Assembly (NCBI RefSeq): GCF_000495835.1
Contig: NZ_AWGC01000012.1
Span: 62,001-126,000 of the forward strand
Source of the DNA: Asticcacaulis sp. AC402
Lineage (GTDB): Bacteria; Pseudomonadota; Alphaproteobacteria; Caulobacterales; Caulobacteraceae
Reading direction: 5' to 3'
DNA length: 64,000 bases
Each line of letters opens with the position of its first letter. The stretch's first letter is position 1. Positions 45,570 through 57,249 of the stretch are shown in pieces. The translations under genes were made by a program, and so were the position numbers. The notes beneath the pieces are model-generated. The model did not search any database. It was not told the origin of the DNA and saw only the letters and a program-made list of their open reading frames with translations.

Positions 45570-46027
45570 TGATAAAGCGCCTCCCGCTTGGCGAACGCGT
45601 CCTCGACCAGCTTGTCTTGTTCGGCGGCCCAGGCGTCGTAGGCGCGCGGTTCCCATATCTGGAAGGATTCCCCCAGGCCGGCCAGAACGACGTCGCCAGT
45701 GAGATTGAACTGCGCGCACAGCTTTTCGGGCAGGGTGATACGGCCGGCAGTATCGAACGCCAGCCTGTTCATCGAGGCGTAAAAGCGGCGCTGCAGGGCG
45801 GTGCGCGTCGGCGACAGCTTGGGGTATTCGTCGATAACGTCGCGATAGGTGGCGAAAAAGGCAGCGCCACCGCATTCGAGGCAAGGGGCGTTGATGGCGG
45901 CGAAACAGTAGACGCCTTCAAAGGGTTCGACACCGTCGTGGGATTGAAGCGCAGAGCCGCGGTAGTCCGACGGCACCAGGAGCCGCCGCTTAACATCCAA
46001 CTGCTTCTCGTGACTCGAGAGAAACAC
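45566..46027 (-). CDS. mraZ: division/cell wall cluster regulator MraZ
   Basis: 153 aa from GTG 46027, giving MFLSSHEKQLDVKRRLLVPS, the typical MraZ N-terminus; the longer frame from 46111 lacks similarity. Two SpoVT/AbrB-like repeats each carry the DxxGR-type turn (LAFDTAGRITLPEKL). MraZ binds the promoter of its own operon, which would lie at 46030-46310. Confidence 0.92.
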   Translation of the reverse strand: MFLSSHEKQLDVKRRLLVPSDYRGSALQSHDGVEPFEGVYCFAAINAPCLECGGAAFFATYRDVIDEYPKLSPTRTALQRRFYASMNRLAFDTAGRITLPEKLCAQFNLTGDVVLAGLGESFQIWEPRAYDAWAAEQDKLVEDAFAKREALYQ

Positions 46028-46388
46028 GCCCACGCCGGGCCAATCAGCCCGCTCCCTGGAATATAAAACTGACCCCGTAATAACCCAGCCTGGACGGCAC
46101 CGGGGCGCCACACCACGCCTTCACGGTTAACATGGGATTAAATGGGATGCAATGACTCTGGGCCACACTTAAACCGGATTCTGAAGAGGAAAAGACAGCA
46201 ATAACAGGAACATACATAGAACATATGAGAGAAAGTGCGCGGAACTTTGCGCCAAAAGGCTGATTCATATAATATTTTTGTAAAAGGTGGCGATCCATCC
46301 CGGATTTCACCGTGATGACGGGGGATGAAAAAGGCAGATGGCCCCTATCGTCCGAGATAAGGGCCTGCGCCCCTCAACTCACCGCACT

Positions 46389-46552
46389 TATACCAATCCA
46401 CGATGACCTTGACTCATCCTGGATTGGCAAGGGCGCCAAAGAACGCTTCTTGCCCGCCCGAGCTTTTGCGAGGAGCCATGGGGGGCGCCTAGTCCGGCGT
46501 TTGAGCTGAAGAAATGCGAATACCAAGCGTCATTCTTTATGAGGCTTGGTAT
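46389..46552 (-). repeat. family-1 dispersed element, copy F (long form, doublet with G)
   Basis: Reverse orientation, long form with GGGGGGCGCCTAGTCCGGCG. The left hairpin CCAATCCACGATGA.../...CATCCTGGATTGG has one change and holds GACTC. It forms a head-to-tail doublet with copy G. Confidence 0.87.
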
Positions 46553-46553
46553 T

Positions 46554-46690
46554 ATACCAACCCGCGAAAATCTTGACTCATCGTGGGTTGGCAAGCGCGA
46601 CTGCGCGCCCGAGCTTTTGCGAGGAGCCATGCGGCGTTTGAGCTGAAAAAAAAGCGAATACCAAGCGTCATTCTTTATGAGGCTTTGTAT
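46554..46690 (-). repeat. family-1 dispersed element, copy G (short form, doublet with F)
   Basis: Short form with one hairpin arm damaged (CCCGCGAAAATCTTGACTC), exactly as in copy I. The centre reads GGCAAGCGCGACTGCGCGCC. Confidence 0.87.
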
Positions 46691-46692
46691 TT

Positions 46693-46736
46693 GAGCGAAT
46701 CCCAAAAAGTGCGTCACACTTTATCGGATTGCGCTT
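46693..46736. repeat. family-2 repeat, short form, upstream of metabolic genes
   Basis: GAGCGAATCCCAAAAAGTGCG ends in CGGATTGCGCT, and AAAGTGcgtcacACTTT forms the stem. It sits 6 bp past the stop of the Rieske oxygenase gene. The 46028-46742 gap otherwise contains copies F and G and the mraZ promoter region. Confidence 0.6.
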
Positions 46737-46742
46737 TAAGCG

Positions 46743-47777
46743 TCAGATCTTCAGGGCGTCGCGGACCCAGGTCTGGAAGGCGGCCACGGCGATTTCGTGC
46801 TTGGGCGACAGGCGGCCAGTGCGGTAAACGCCGGCATTGAGATTTTCCTGGACCCTTTCGGCAATCCACTTGTCCTCGGCCGTGACCTGATCGGACATGG
46901 CAAGCGTTTCAGCCGCCACGGTTTCGCCGCCCGGCGTCAGATAGGTGTAGTCCAGCCGCGTCTTATCATGGCCGACCGGCGACATGCGTTCGATCATCAG
47001 ACCGCGCTGATAGACGTTGATGGCCACGTTCGGCCACAGCCACGCCCAAACGCCGTCATACACCGCATCATGGGAGCGCGGCGGTACCTCATGCAGCGCC
47101 ACCTTGCCATCGACGGTGACCTTGTACTGGTCCGACAGGATTTCGGCATCGAGGCCCGGATGGACATTGGGGACGTGATAACCTTCGAGATAGTTCTCGA
47201 CATAGGTCTTCCAGTTGCAGTCCAGCAGGTGCGAGCGGCGCAGACCGACCTTGAAACCTGACCAGTCGAGCACGCCAAGTCGCGCGTCCAGCGGCTTCAG
47301 ATCTTCGTCAAGGTCAGGCAGAACCTCGTTCAGGCCGGCAAAGACCAGGCCGCGCCACACGGCCAGGCGGATGGGGAACAAACCGTAATCCCGCGGGTCG
47401 AAATCGGAGGCCGCACCGAAGTCGCGCGCCATGCGCAGCCGGCCGTCCAGCATGTACTTCCAGCCGTGGTACTCGCAGGTGAGATGGCCGTCGCAGGTGC
47501 CCGCCTCGTCCTTCACCAGCGGCCCGGCCCGATGGCGGCAGACATTGTGAAAGCCGCGCAAGATCCCGTCATCACCGCGCACGGCCACGACCGGGTAGCC
47601 AGCCAGGACATCGGCACGCCATTGCCGGGGCGCCGCGACATCGCTTTCGTGGCAAAGGAACTGCCAGTTGCCGCCGAAGACGTTGCGGCGCTCGACCTGC
47701 CAAAGGGCGGGGTCGACATACCAATCGGCCGGCGCGGTGACCACCGCGCTCATTTTTGGTGCAGTATCGTGGCTCAT
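46743..47777 (-). CDS. Rieske non-heme iron oxygenase, alpha-subunit type
   Basis: 344 aa. The Rieske cluster ligands are C80-x-H82 (CRHR) and C101-x2-H104 (CEYH). The mononuclear iron site is in ENYLEGYHVPNVHP (H201, H206). The length and motifs resemble the choline monooxygenase / glycine-betaine demethylase group, but the substrate is not settled. The permease gene lies 10 bp upstream on the same strand, so the pair may import and oxidise one compound. Confidence 0.88.
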   Translation of the reverse strand: MSHDTAPKMSAVVTAPADWYVDPALWQVERRNVFGGNWQFLCHESDVAAPRQWRADVLAGYPVVAVRGDDGILRGFHNVCRHRAGPLVKDEAGTCDGHLTCEYHGWKYMLDGRLRMARDFGAASDFDPRDYGLFPIRLAVWRGLVFAGLNEVLPDLDEDLKPLDARLGVLDWSGFKVGLRRSHLLDCNWKTYVENYLEGYHVPNVHPGLDAEILSDQYKVTVDGKVALHEVPPRSHDAVYDGVWAWLWPNVAINVYQRGLMIERMSPVGHDKTRLDYTYLTPGGETVAAETLAMSDQVTAEDKWIAERVQENLNAGVYRTGRLSPKHEIAVAAFQTWVRDALKI

Positions 47778-47787
47778 GACTTTGCTC

Positions 47788-49128
47788 TCATGGTTTGGGC
47801 CTGCGGATCAAGTACCAGCCATAGATCGCCGCGCCCGACAGGACCAGGACTGCCGCGGCGAACATAAGCTTGAAGGTCGTCGCCCAGTCGCCTTCCGACG
47901 GCACGAAGCTGCACAGGACACCGCTCAGAGCTACGATAAAGCCGAGAACGGCAATCCAGCGCGACCGTGGCCGCGGGTCAGCCACCCACCAGGCTCCGAA
48001 CAGGAACAGGAACGGCAGGGTGTATGAAAAGGTGCTCATGGCGACGATGAAGTCGTAAACTCCGGCCAGGGTTTTGACCCCGGCCTGACTGAAGATCATG
48101 ATGATCACCACCAGAGCGGTTTGCAGCCAAATGGCGACATAGGGCGCGCCGGTCTTCGGGTCCTGGCGGCCGATGGCCGGCGGCAGGACATGGTCGATCC
48201 CGGCGGCAAACGGCAGGCGCGCCGACACCCCGAACCAGGCATTCAGCCCGCCCAGCATCACCAGAGCGAGGCCGGCCGTCAACCACGGTCCAGCAGCGGC
48301 CAGGCCTATCTTCTCAGCCGCGACGCCCAGGGCGCCCGGCAAACCATCCAGTCGCGATGCCATGTCCTGCGGCAGGATCATCAGCATGGCCGCGGTCCCC
48401 AGGGCATAGGCGATGGCCAAACCGACACCGACCATGATCAAGGCGGTGACGATGGTCTTGACGCCGCCCCTGGCTTCGCTGCGCAACAGGGCCACCCCTT
48501 CGGCACCGCCATAGGCAAAGACCATGGTTGCCCACAGGATAGCGGCATTGGCGTCCAACTCCGGCAGGTAATCGGCCGCGGCAAAATCGGTCGCCGGACC
48601 GGTGGTCGCGGCAAGCCAGAAGCCTGTTCCGATCAGGAACACCAGCAGCAGGATCGACACCACAGCGCCGGCTGACGACAGCCATTTGCCGATACCGATA
48701 CCGCGGCTGTGCAGCCAGCCGATGACGACGATGGTGACGGTCGAGGCAATGAGGACGCCGGTCGGCTGAGTCAGGGCAGCGCCGGCCTCACCGCCGATGG
48801 CGCGGCCGACCAGGTTTACGACGAAGACCAGCAGGGCGGCGAAGAACGGCAGGTTGCAGGCCCAGTAGATCCAGCCGCACAGGAAGCCGGCGAACGGTCC
48901 CATGGTATCGCGCGTCCAGGCATAGATGGCGCCTTCGCCGGGGAATTTCTCCGACAGCGCCATGGTGGCCAGGGATAACGGGACCAGAAACAGGATGGCG
49001 GCTGCGATCCAGATGGGAATCGCGACGGGGCCAGTCGCAGCGCCCGTGGCCAGCCAGCGGATGCCGAAATTCATCGCGGTGGCGTATAGGACGATGTCCC
49101 ACAGGCCGACTTTTTTCGCTGAGTCCAT
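47788..49128 (-). CDS. APC family amino acid/amine permease
   Basis: 446 aa with about 12 membrane segments. The N-terminus KKVGLWDIVLYATAMNFGIR and the loop EKFPGEGAIYAWTRDTMGPF are typical of APC transporters. The substrate is probably an amino acid, amine or betaine, judged from the Rieske partner gene just downstream (inference). Confidence 0.88.
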   Translation of the reverse strand: MDSAKKVGLWDIVLYATAMNFGIRWLATGAATGPVAIPIWIAAAILFLVPLSLATMALSEKFPGEGAIYAWTRDTMGPFAGFLCGWIYWACNLPFFAALLVFVVNLVGRAIGGEAGAALTQPTGVLIASTVTIVVIGWLHSRGIGIGKWLSSAGAVVSILLLVFLIGTGFWLAATTGPATDFAAADYLPELDANAAILWATMVFAYGGAEGVALLRSEARGGVKTIVTALIMVGVGLAIAYALGTAAMLMILPQDMASRLDGLPGALGVAAEKIGLAAAGPWLTAGLALVMLGGLNAWFGVSARLPFAAGIDHVLPPAIGRQDPKTGAPYVAIWLQTALVVIIMIFSQAGVKTLAGVYDFIVAMSTFSYTLPFLFLFGAWWVADPRPRSRWIAVLGFIVALSGVLCSFVPSEGDWATTFKLMFAAAVLVLSGAAIYGWYLIRRPKP

Positions 49129-49262
49129 ACGCGCCTCCCAAACCGCGTAGACTGCGCCCGGCTTACGCCCGCGTCAAGAGTGGTCGTTTCGGCGGCAACA
49201 GCATCCGCCACGGGGCCTTCCATCGCGGCACCAACGCGCAGGGTCAAGATAACGAAGCTGAT

Positions 49263-49652
<390 letters not shown>

Positions 49653-49683
49653 GACGCCTGTGTGCGCCGGTTTCGCACCGGAA

Positions 49684-50055
49684 TCAAGTCTTCTGCGTTC
49701 TGATGGCGCCAATGGCCACGCACAGCCAGCCAAGGATGGTTGCACCGCCACCGATCGGCGCCAGCAGCGGCACCTGCGTCCCCGTCGAGGCGTGTATGGC
49801 AATTTCCGCAGCGAACATCGCGGGTCCGACCAGCAACAAGGCCAGGGCCGCGCGTTTATAGATACCGCCGAAAGCGCGCTGGTTTGCCACGGCCATGACG
49901 GCGGCGGCGTGAAACAGCAGTAACTGGCCGCCGGTCGCCAGGATACCCTGCGCCGGTGGGTGCGACCCCATGGCCAGCATGATCACGCCAGCCAGGCCCC
50001 ACAGTCCGGCAAAGAAATAAGGCAGGACCGAATCCCGCTCAGGTGCATTCGCCAT
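49684..50055 (-). CDS. DUF423 membrane protein
   Basis: 123 aa with four hydrophobic segments and the DUF423 pattern (AGLWGLAGVIMLAMGSH, LLLFHAAAVMAVANQRAFGG, PIGGGATILGWLCVAIGAI). Function unknown. It starts 1 bp after the amidase stop. Confidence 0.88.
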   Translation of the reverse strand: MANAPERDSVLPYFFAGLWGLAGVIMLAMGSHPPAQGILATGGQLLLFHAAAVMAVANQRAFGGIYKRAALALLLVGPAMFAAEIAIHASTGTQVPLLAPIGGGATILGWLCVAIGAIRTQKT

Positions 50056-50056
50056 G

Positions 50057-50812
50057 TCAGGCCTCCATCAGGGTTACGTGTCGCAGCACGGCCATCAACC
50101 GCACGCGGGTCAGGGCGTCCGCACGGCACTCGTCTGGTGTGCCGATAACAGCTGGCACCCAGTGGCGTTGAAAGGCACGGACTATGGTCGCGGTCTCAAC
50201 ATCAAAGGGACCGCCGGGCAGGAGGTCGTAGCCCAGCTTGCCCAGAGCCCCCTGCAGGGCAAAGACACCCGGGCCCGTGTCACCGATTGTCAGGGGCGGG
50301 CCCATTACGCCTTCCGGCGGCAGGGTCGGGTTGACCCATACGCCGTGGCCATGATCGGCCAGAGTCTCCCAGGGAAAGCGCTCGCCGGGGTCTTGTTTAC
50401 GTCCCGGCGCGACGTCGGAATGACCAAGGATACGCGAATCCGCGATGTCCCAGCGTGATCGGATGTCGTCCAGCAAGCCGATCGCGGCATCGACCTGAGC
50501 GCTGGGAAAATCGCGATAGCCGAATTCATGGCCAGGATTGACGATCTCGATACCGATGGACAGGCCGTTGATATCGGTCGCACCCTTCCAAAAAGAGACA
50601 CCGGCATGCCAGGCGCGACGTTCTTCGGCGACGAGGCGATACACGCTGCCGTCTTCGTCGATACAGTAATGGGAGGAGACCTTGGCCACCGGATCACATA
50701 AGCGGTCCAGCGCGTCTTTCGCCGTGCGCATGCCGGTGTAATGCACCACTACCATGTCGGGCGGTGACGTACGTTCGTTGAAATTGGGTGACGGCAGTTC
50801 GATCAGGGCCAT
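50057..50812 (-). CDS. N-acetylmuramoyl-L-alanine amidase (AmiD-like)
   Basis: 251 aa. The Amidase_2 domain (residues about 1-165) has zinc ligand H24 (MVVVHYTG) and GHSDVAPGRKQDPG. A C-terminal peptidoglycan-binding domain (about 180-240, VFALQGALGKLGYDLLPGGP) follows. No signal peptide is seen, so it may recycle anhydro-muropeptides in the cytoplasm rather than act outside. Confidence 0.9.
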   Translation of the reverse strand: MALIELPSPNFNERTSPPDMVVVHYTGMRTAKDALDRLCDPVAKVSSHYCIDEDGSVYRLVAEERRAWHAGVSFWKGATDINGLSIGIEIVNPGHEFGYRDFPSAQVDAAIGLLDDIRSRWDIADSRILGHSDVAPGRKQDPGERFPWETLADHGHGVWVNPTLPPEGVMGPPLTIGDTGPGVFALQGALGKLGYDLLPGGPFDVETATIVRAFQRHWVPAVIGTPDECRADALTRVRLMAVLRHVTLMEA

Positions 50813-50826
50813 AGCCCTTCTTACGG

Positions 50827-51147
50827 TCAGTAAACCGTCCAGGTCGAGCCTTTTTTACGCGCTTCGATGACACCATCGGCGCGAGGTTGCTGGGTACGGA
50901 CGAACACCTTCGAAGGTTTGCGCGTGAACAGCGCCGCTACGGCCATCAGGGCGAAGGCGACAACGCCAACGACCACAACCATGCCAGCCATAACAAGCAG
51001 AACGGCCAGCCCAGCCAGGACAGCGAGGCCGACAAGGGTCATGGCCATCGCGTAGAGGATACGCGAAATCAAGTTCTTGCGCCGCACCTGACCCCAGGGC
51101 CGATAGGTCCGCGAAAATACCGCAAAGCTTGTGTCTTGATCGGACAT
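50827..51147 (-). CDS. hypothetical membrane protein
   Basis: 106 aa from ATG 51147. Two adjacent hydrophobic segments (ILYAMAMTLVGLAVLAGLAV, LLVMAGMVVVVGVVAFALMA) lie between basic ends. It ends 14 bp before the amidase start, so it is probably co-transcribed. No family recognised. Confidence 0.65.
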   Translation of the reverse strand: MSDQDTSFAVFSRTYRPWGQVRRKNLISRILYAMAMTLVGLAVLAGLAVLLVMAGMVVVVGVVAFALMAVAALFTRKPSKVFVRTQQPRADGVIEARKKGSTWTVY

Positions 51148-51349
51148 GAAACTGGAAACCTCACACGCTGGGACCTGGAGTTTGACCCGCACAGTACAGA
51201 TTGGCACGAATTTGCCCGCCGTCAACCTCTGGCCAGTCTGCTACACCAGATTTTAACATTTTTTTAAACATGACTGGCAATTTGCCAACACTCACGATCT
51301 CGTTACAGTGTTGAGCTCAATCGCCGCCGCACGCTATTTAAGCGTCGAG

Positions 51350-52027
51350 TCACATCAAGGCCCGTTCGCGGCTGATCTGATCATAGGCGTCGTTGATCAG
51401 GGCTGCCTTGCGCGTGTACAACACCTCGAAATCCGCCGGCAACCCGCGGGCACGCACGGTATCGGGGTGATATTCGATCAGTCGCTTCCGGCGAGCCAGA
51501 CGGATGTCCTCGTCCGACGCCTGGGGTGTCAGGCCCAGAATGTAATAGGGATCGTGTTCGTCGGGCGCGACATAGCCGGCGCGGACCTTGCGGTAAACCG
51601 TCCGCGACAGACCGAACAGGTCGGCGACGGTCTCGAGATAGGTTTCTTCCGGGTCGCTCAGCTGGCCATCCGCCACGGCGATATGGAACAGGCCTTCCAG
51701 GACATCTTCGAGAATCTGCGGGCAGTTGACATACCGCCTGGCCAGGCGGCGGGCGTAGGATTCAAAGCCAAGGCTGGTCTGGCGCGCCAGGTCATAAAGA
51801 CGCAGTACGTCGCGTCGCGCCGCCGCGTCAGGTTGGAAGACGCTGAGGAAGGCTTGCTGTTCGACCTCTTGAGCCAGGCCGTCTGCCATAGCCAGCTTGG
51901 CGCCCAGGGCCGTTACCGCCGTTGCAAAGGCGGGATCGGCGCCAGGCGGCCCCTTGGGGCATTCCACACACTCGGCGGCGTCGAAGTGACGGACCGCCCG
52001 CTGCGCCAAACTTTTCCAAAACGACAT
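51350..52027 (-). CDS. TerB-J-domain protein (DjlA-like co-chaperone)
   Basis: 225 aa. A helical TerB-like domain (residues about 35-150, HIAVADGQLSDPEETYLE) precedes a J domain (DPYYILGLTPQASDEDIRLA) with the HPD motif in YHPD, which stimulates DnaK-type ATPases. Unlike enterobacterial DjlA it lacks an N-terminal membrane segment. Confidence 0.88.
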   Translation of the reverse strand: MSFWKSLAQRAVRHFDAAECVECPKGPPGADPAFATAVTALGAKLAMADGLAQEVEQQAFLSVFQPDAAARRDVLRLYDLARQTSLGFESYARRLARRYVNCPQILEDVLEGLFHIAVADGQLSDPEETYLETVADLFGLSRTVYRKVRAGYVAPDEHDPYYILGLTPQASDEDIRLARRKRLIEYHPDTVRARGLPADFEVLYTRKAALINDAYDQISRERALM

Positions 52028-52185
52028 GGAAACTCCCTTAAGGGGGGAGTGTAGCCGAATTTAGGCAAAACATGTCCTAAAGTTTTTGTAACGCATCCTG
52101 GTTGGGAAAAGCGGCAAAAAGTGCGCCGATTTTTTGCCTTTGTTGCTGTATAAGACGTGGTGATCGATTGTTCCGGAGTTTGTCC

Positions 52186-52995
52186 TTGCGCCTGTTGACC
52201 GCGACCGTTCTCAGCCTGACCGCCAGCCTGTTTGCCCTGAGTGCCGCCGTGGCGCCCGCCGATGCCAAGCCCAAACGCAAGCGGGCCACCGCTGCCAAGG
52301 TGGTAAAAACCGCCCCCGTTGTGGCACCGGTCGCCGTCAGCGCAGAGGTCAACACGGGTTTCAATCTGGACGGATCCATCCATGCCCCGGTCATAGCCGA
52401 CGCTCCGACTGACGATTATCAGCGCGTCGCCTGGTGCCATGGCGTCCTGTCGGGTAACATGGAGCTGGCGCAACAGGTCGATTCCGTCCTGCCGGTCGAC
52501 GAAACCCTGCTGACAATTGGCCGCTCCTATCTGCGCGCCTATGAGGCCGCACTGACCCTGTCGGGCAAGGGCGGAACCCCTGCCGGCCACGCGGAGGCGG
52601 AAACCGCACGCCAGTTAGGTTATGATGGCTGGAAGGGCGCTCGTGCCTCGGACCTGAAAAAGGCGGCCGGCGCTCATACAACCTGGCAATTGCCAGGTGA
52701 TTGCGAACACGCCGCCGTGCGCCTGTCGGGCCATCCCAACCTGTTCGCCGAAATGTCGACCGATGCGGAGCTGGACGCCATCGAGAGGGTTCTGACCTCG
52801 GGCGGACCGCACGACTATAACGAACTGCCCAAGCCGATCCTGACGGCCCAGACCGCGGATTTATCCGACCCGGACGCGCCAATCGCTACAAACACGATTG
52901 GCCGCCGCGTCAACCAGGCCAAGGCACTGCCGAAACTGCCGGAAGCCGATTCTGGAACCAAGGCCGCCACTGAGAGCAAGCCCGAAAGCCGGTAA
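52186..52995 (+). CDS. secreted hypothetical protein
   Basis: 269 aa from TTG 52186, chosen because GGAG lies 8 nt upstream and a signal peptide begins there (LRLLTATVLSLTASLFALSA). A basic linker (KPKRKRATAAK) follows, then a domain with two cysteines (VAWCHGVLSGNM, PGDCEHAAVRLS) and a disordered tail. No family recognised. Confidence 0.7.
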   Translation: MRLLTATVLSLTASLFALSAAVAPADAKPKRKRATAAKVVKTAPVVAPVAVSAEVNTGFNLDGSIHAPVIADAPTDDYQRVAWCHGVLSGNMELAQQVDSVLPVDETLLTIGRSYLRAYEAALTLSGKGGTPAGHAEAETARQLGYDGWKGARASDLKKAAGAHTTWQLPGDCEHAAVRLSGHPNLFAEMSTDAELDAIERVLTSGGPHDYNELPKPILTAQTADLSDPDAPIATNTIGRRVNQAKALPKLPEADSGTKAATESKPESR

Positions 52996-53096
52996 CCCTG
53001 CGTTAAGCTCTTTTAACAACTGGTTGTTTAGCCGCGCGCGGTAGTTTTAACGTCTGATTACCCACCGGGAGGCGTAACAAGCGACGCGTAGCGGCC

Positions 53097-53348
53097 ATGA
53101 GCGGACCCATCTTTACCCACGGAGCGGCGATCTTTCGCCCGCAGCTTCAGGACTATATCGGCAAGTACCAGCCGAAGGAGGCTGACTACGTCGGCAAATA
53201 CGCCAGTCCAATGCCCAAGGCGCTGCCTGTTGTGAAGGATGCCCTGAACCGCAAATGGGATGTGGTCTCGCTGTCCGGCGAGGCTCAGGCTCTGTTGCAG
53301 GGCAAGGCGGGGCCACAAACGATCGCGCGTGGCTATGCCAAGGGCTGA
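53097..53348 (+). CDS. small hypothetical protein
   Basis: 83 aa. No family is recognised. The repeated YIGKY/YVGKY motif is visible (QDYIGKYQPKEADYVGKY). Upstream, AACAAC...GTTGTT (53015-53028) and a TTAA-N6-TTAA pair may be regulatory. Coding status is likely but unproven. Confidence 0.5.
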   Translation: MSGPIFTHGAAIFRPQLQDYIGKYQPKEADYVGKYASPMPKALPVVKDALNRKWDVVSLSGEAQALLQGKAGPQTIARGYAKG

Positions 53349-53419
53349 ACATCAGCTGTTAACGAGCTGTGGCCGCTTCTTGGTATAGACAGGTATACGC
53401 ACTTTTCTCGAGTAATCCA

Positions 53420-53593
53420 TCGCCTCGCACCCTGGGCCGCAATCTGGAGATCAGGGTATTGGCCGAAGGCATCGAGATGCGCAGCCAACTGGACCTTTTG
53501 AAGCTGGAAGGCTGCAAGGAGGCTCAGGGCTATGTGTTCGGCCGCCCTGACGCGATAGAAGTGGCGGAAGCACGTTTGCTGGAGCTGGGGTGA
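53420..53593 (+). pseudogene. EAL (c-di-GMP phosphodiesterase) domain remnant
   Basis: Only the last 55 or so residues of an EAL domain remain ([38 protein letters not shown]). AEGIE and GYxFGRP are the terminal EAL motifs. The catalytic EAL and metal sites are missing. It ends flush against the ParE-type toxin stop. Confidence 0.75.
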
Positions 53594-53869
53594 TCAGCGG
53601 TCTTCGCGACCATGCCAGATACGGACGATCAGAAGTGAGTCGCCCTTGATTTCGTAGTGCAAATTGTAATCACCTATCATCAGCGAACGGATATCCCGGT
53701 CATCCTGGCCTTCGATTCGTGGCGCAAGTTCGGGAAAGTCGGCCAGCTTTTCGACGGCCGCGATGATATTGTGAACGACTTGCGCTGCTGCGCGCGGATT
53801 AACCGGCTTAAGAAAGTCCGCCAAGCGGACAAGATCTCTCTGCGCGGCCAAGGACCATTGAATCGTCAT
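53594..53869 (-). CDS. ParE/RelE-type toxin
   Basis: 91 aa. The ParE/RelE fold pattern (RDLVRLADFLKPVNPRAAAQ, VVHNIIAAVEKLADFPELAP, YEIKGDSLLIVRIWHGREDR) is clear. It would poison gyrase (ParE) or cleave mRNA (RelE); ParE is more likely by sequence. It overlaps the antitoxin by 1 bp (TGATG). Confidence 0.87.
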   Translation of the reverse strand: MTIQWSLAAQRDLVRLADFLKPVNPRAAAQVVHNIIAAVEKLADFPELAPRIEGQDDRDIRSLMIGDYNLHYEIKGDSLLIVRIWHGREDR

Positions 53870-54105
53870 CAGTCACGGAGGGTCTTGGCCCAGGCGACGA
53901 TCTCCGCGTGGTCGACGACACGGCCTTCGTCGATGTCCCTCAGCCCTTCGAGCATCATCTGATGCCGGCGCTCTTCCAGGAAGACCCAGTTCTGCAAGGC
54001 TTGTTTGACGATCCAGCCGCGCGGACGCTCAAGCTTGTTGGCATAGGCATCGACCTGCTCGGCCAATTCGACGGGGATATGGGCGGTGACAGTACGGGTT
54101 TGCAT
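53869..54105 (-). CDS. ribbon-helix-helix antitoxin
   Basis: 78 aa. The ribbon-helix-helix N-terminus (TRTVTAHIPVELAEQVDAYA, NKLERPRGWIVKQALQNWV) binds DNA and the acidic C-terminus should bind the toxin. It is the first gene of the pair. An inverted repeat just upstream fits autorepression. Confidence 0.88.
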   Translation of the reverse strand: MQTRTVTAHIPVELAEQVDAYANKLERPRGWIVKQALQNWVFLEERRHQMMLEGLRDIDEGRVVDHAEIVAWAKTLRD

Positions 54106-54123
54106 GAACCGAGAGTGCGCTTC

Positions 54124-54148
54124 TAATCAATTTTCGTCAACCTGATTA
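54124..54148. promoter_or_regulatory. TAATCA-N13-TGATTA operator candidate
   Basis: A 6-bp inverted repeat with 13-bp spacer lies 19 bp upstream of the antitoxin start, in AT-rich sequence. It is a plausible autoregulatory site of the antitoxin. Confidence 0.5.
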
Positions 54149-54158
54149 AATTCGACTA

Positions 54159-54321
54159 ATTCCAATCCACGATGACCTTGACTCATCGTGGATTGGCAAG
54201 CGCGCCAAAGAACGCTTCTTGGCCGCCCGAGCTTACGCGAGGAGCCATGGGGGGCGCCTAGTCCGGCGCTTGAGCTGAAAAAAACGAATACCAAGCGTCA
54301 TTCTTTATGAGGCTTGGTATA
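54159..54321 (-). repeat. family-1 dispersed element, copy H (long form, doublet with I)
   Basis: Long form in reverse orientation, with the GGGGGGCGCCTAGTCCGGCG centre and intact CCAATCCACGATGA/TCATCGTGGATTGG hairpin carrying GACTC. It is joined to copy I exactly as F is joined to G. Confidence 0.88.
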
Positions 54322-54457
54322 ATACCAACCCGCGAAAATCTTGACTCATCGTGGGTTGGCAAGCGCGACTGCGCGCCCGAGCTTTTGCGAGGAGCCATGC
54401 GGCGCTTGAGCTGAAAAAAACGAATACCAAGCCTCATTCTTTATGAGGCTTGGTATA
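54322..54457 (-). repeat. family-1 dispersed element, copy I (short form, doublet with H)
   Basis: Short form with the same damaged hairpin arm (CCCGCGAAAATCTTGACTC) and the same GGCAAGCGCGACTGCGCGCC centre as copy G. Confidence 0.88.
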
Positions 54458-54464
54458 AAGCGTC

Positions 54465-54549
54465 CTGAGCCGCTGTGAGCCGGCGAAAACGCTTGGCTTC
54501 GGAGCACCGGAGCGCAGCAGGACGCGTATTTGCAGCCGCTCACAGCGGC

Positions 54550-54553
<4 letters not shown>
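54465..54553. repeat. 16-bp inverted repeat over the metH stop codon
   Basis: CTGAGCCGCTGTGAGC (54465-54480) and its perfect complement (54538-54553) enclose a 57-bp loop. The right arm contains the stop codon of the metH C-terminal gene. It could stabilise the transcript end. Confidence 0.8.
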
Positions 54554-57243
<2,690 letters not shown>

Positions 57244-57249
57244 GGATCT

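Noticed and set aside
46028-46310. MraZ-binding repeats
   Set aside because: A few GTGG/TGGG motifs occur upstream of mraZ, but spacing does not clearly match the known three-repeat pattern.
46312-46840. Frames inside repeat copies F and G
   Set aside because: The same peptides (FFQLKRRMAPRKSSGA type) recur in every repeat copy, so they reflect the element, not genes.
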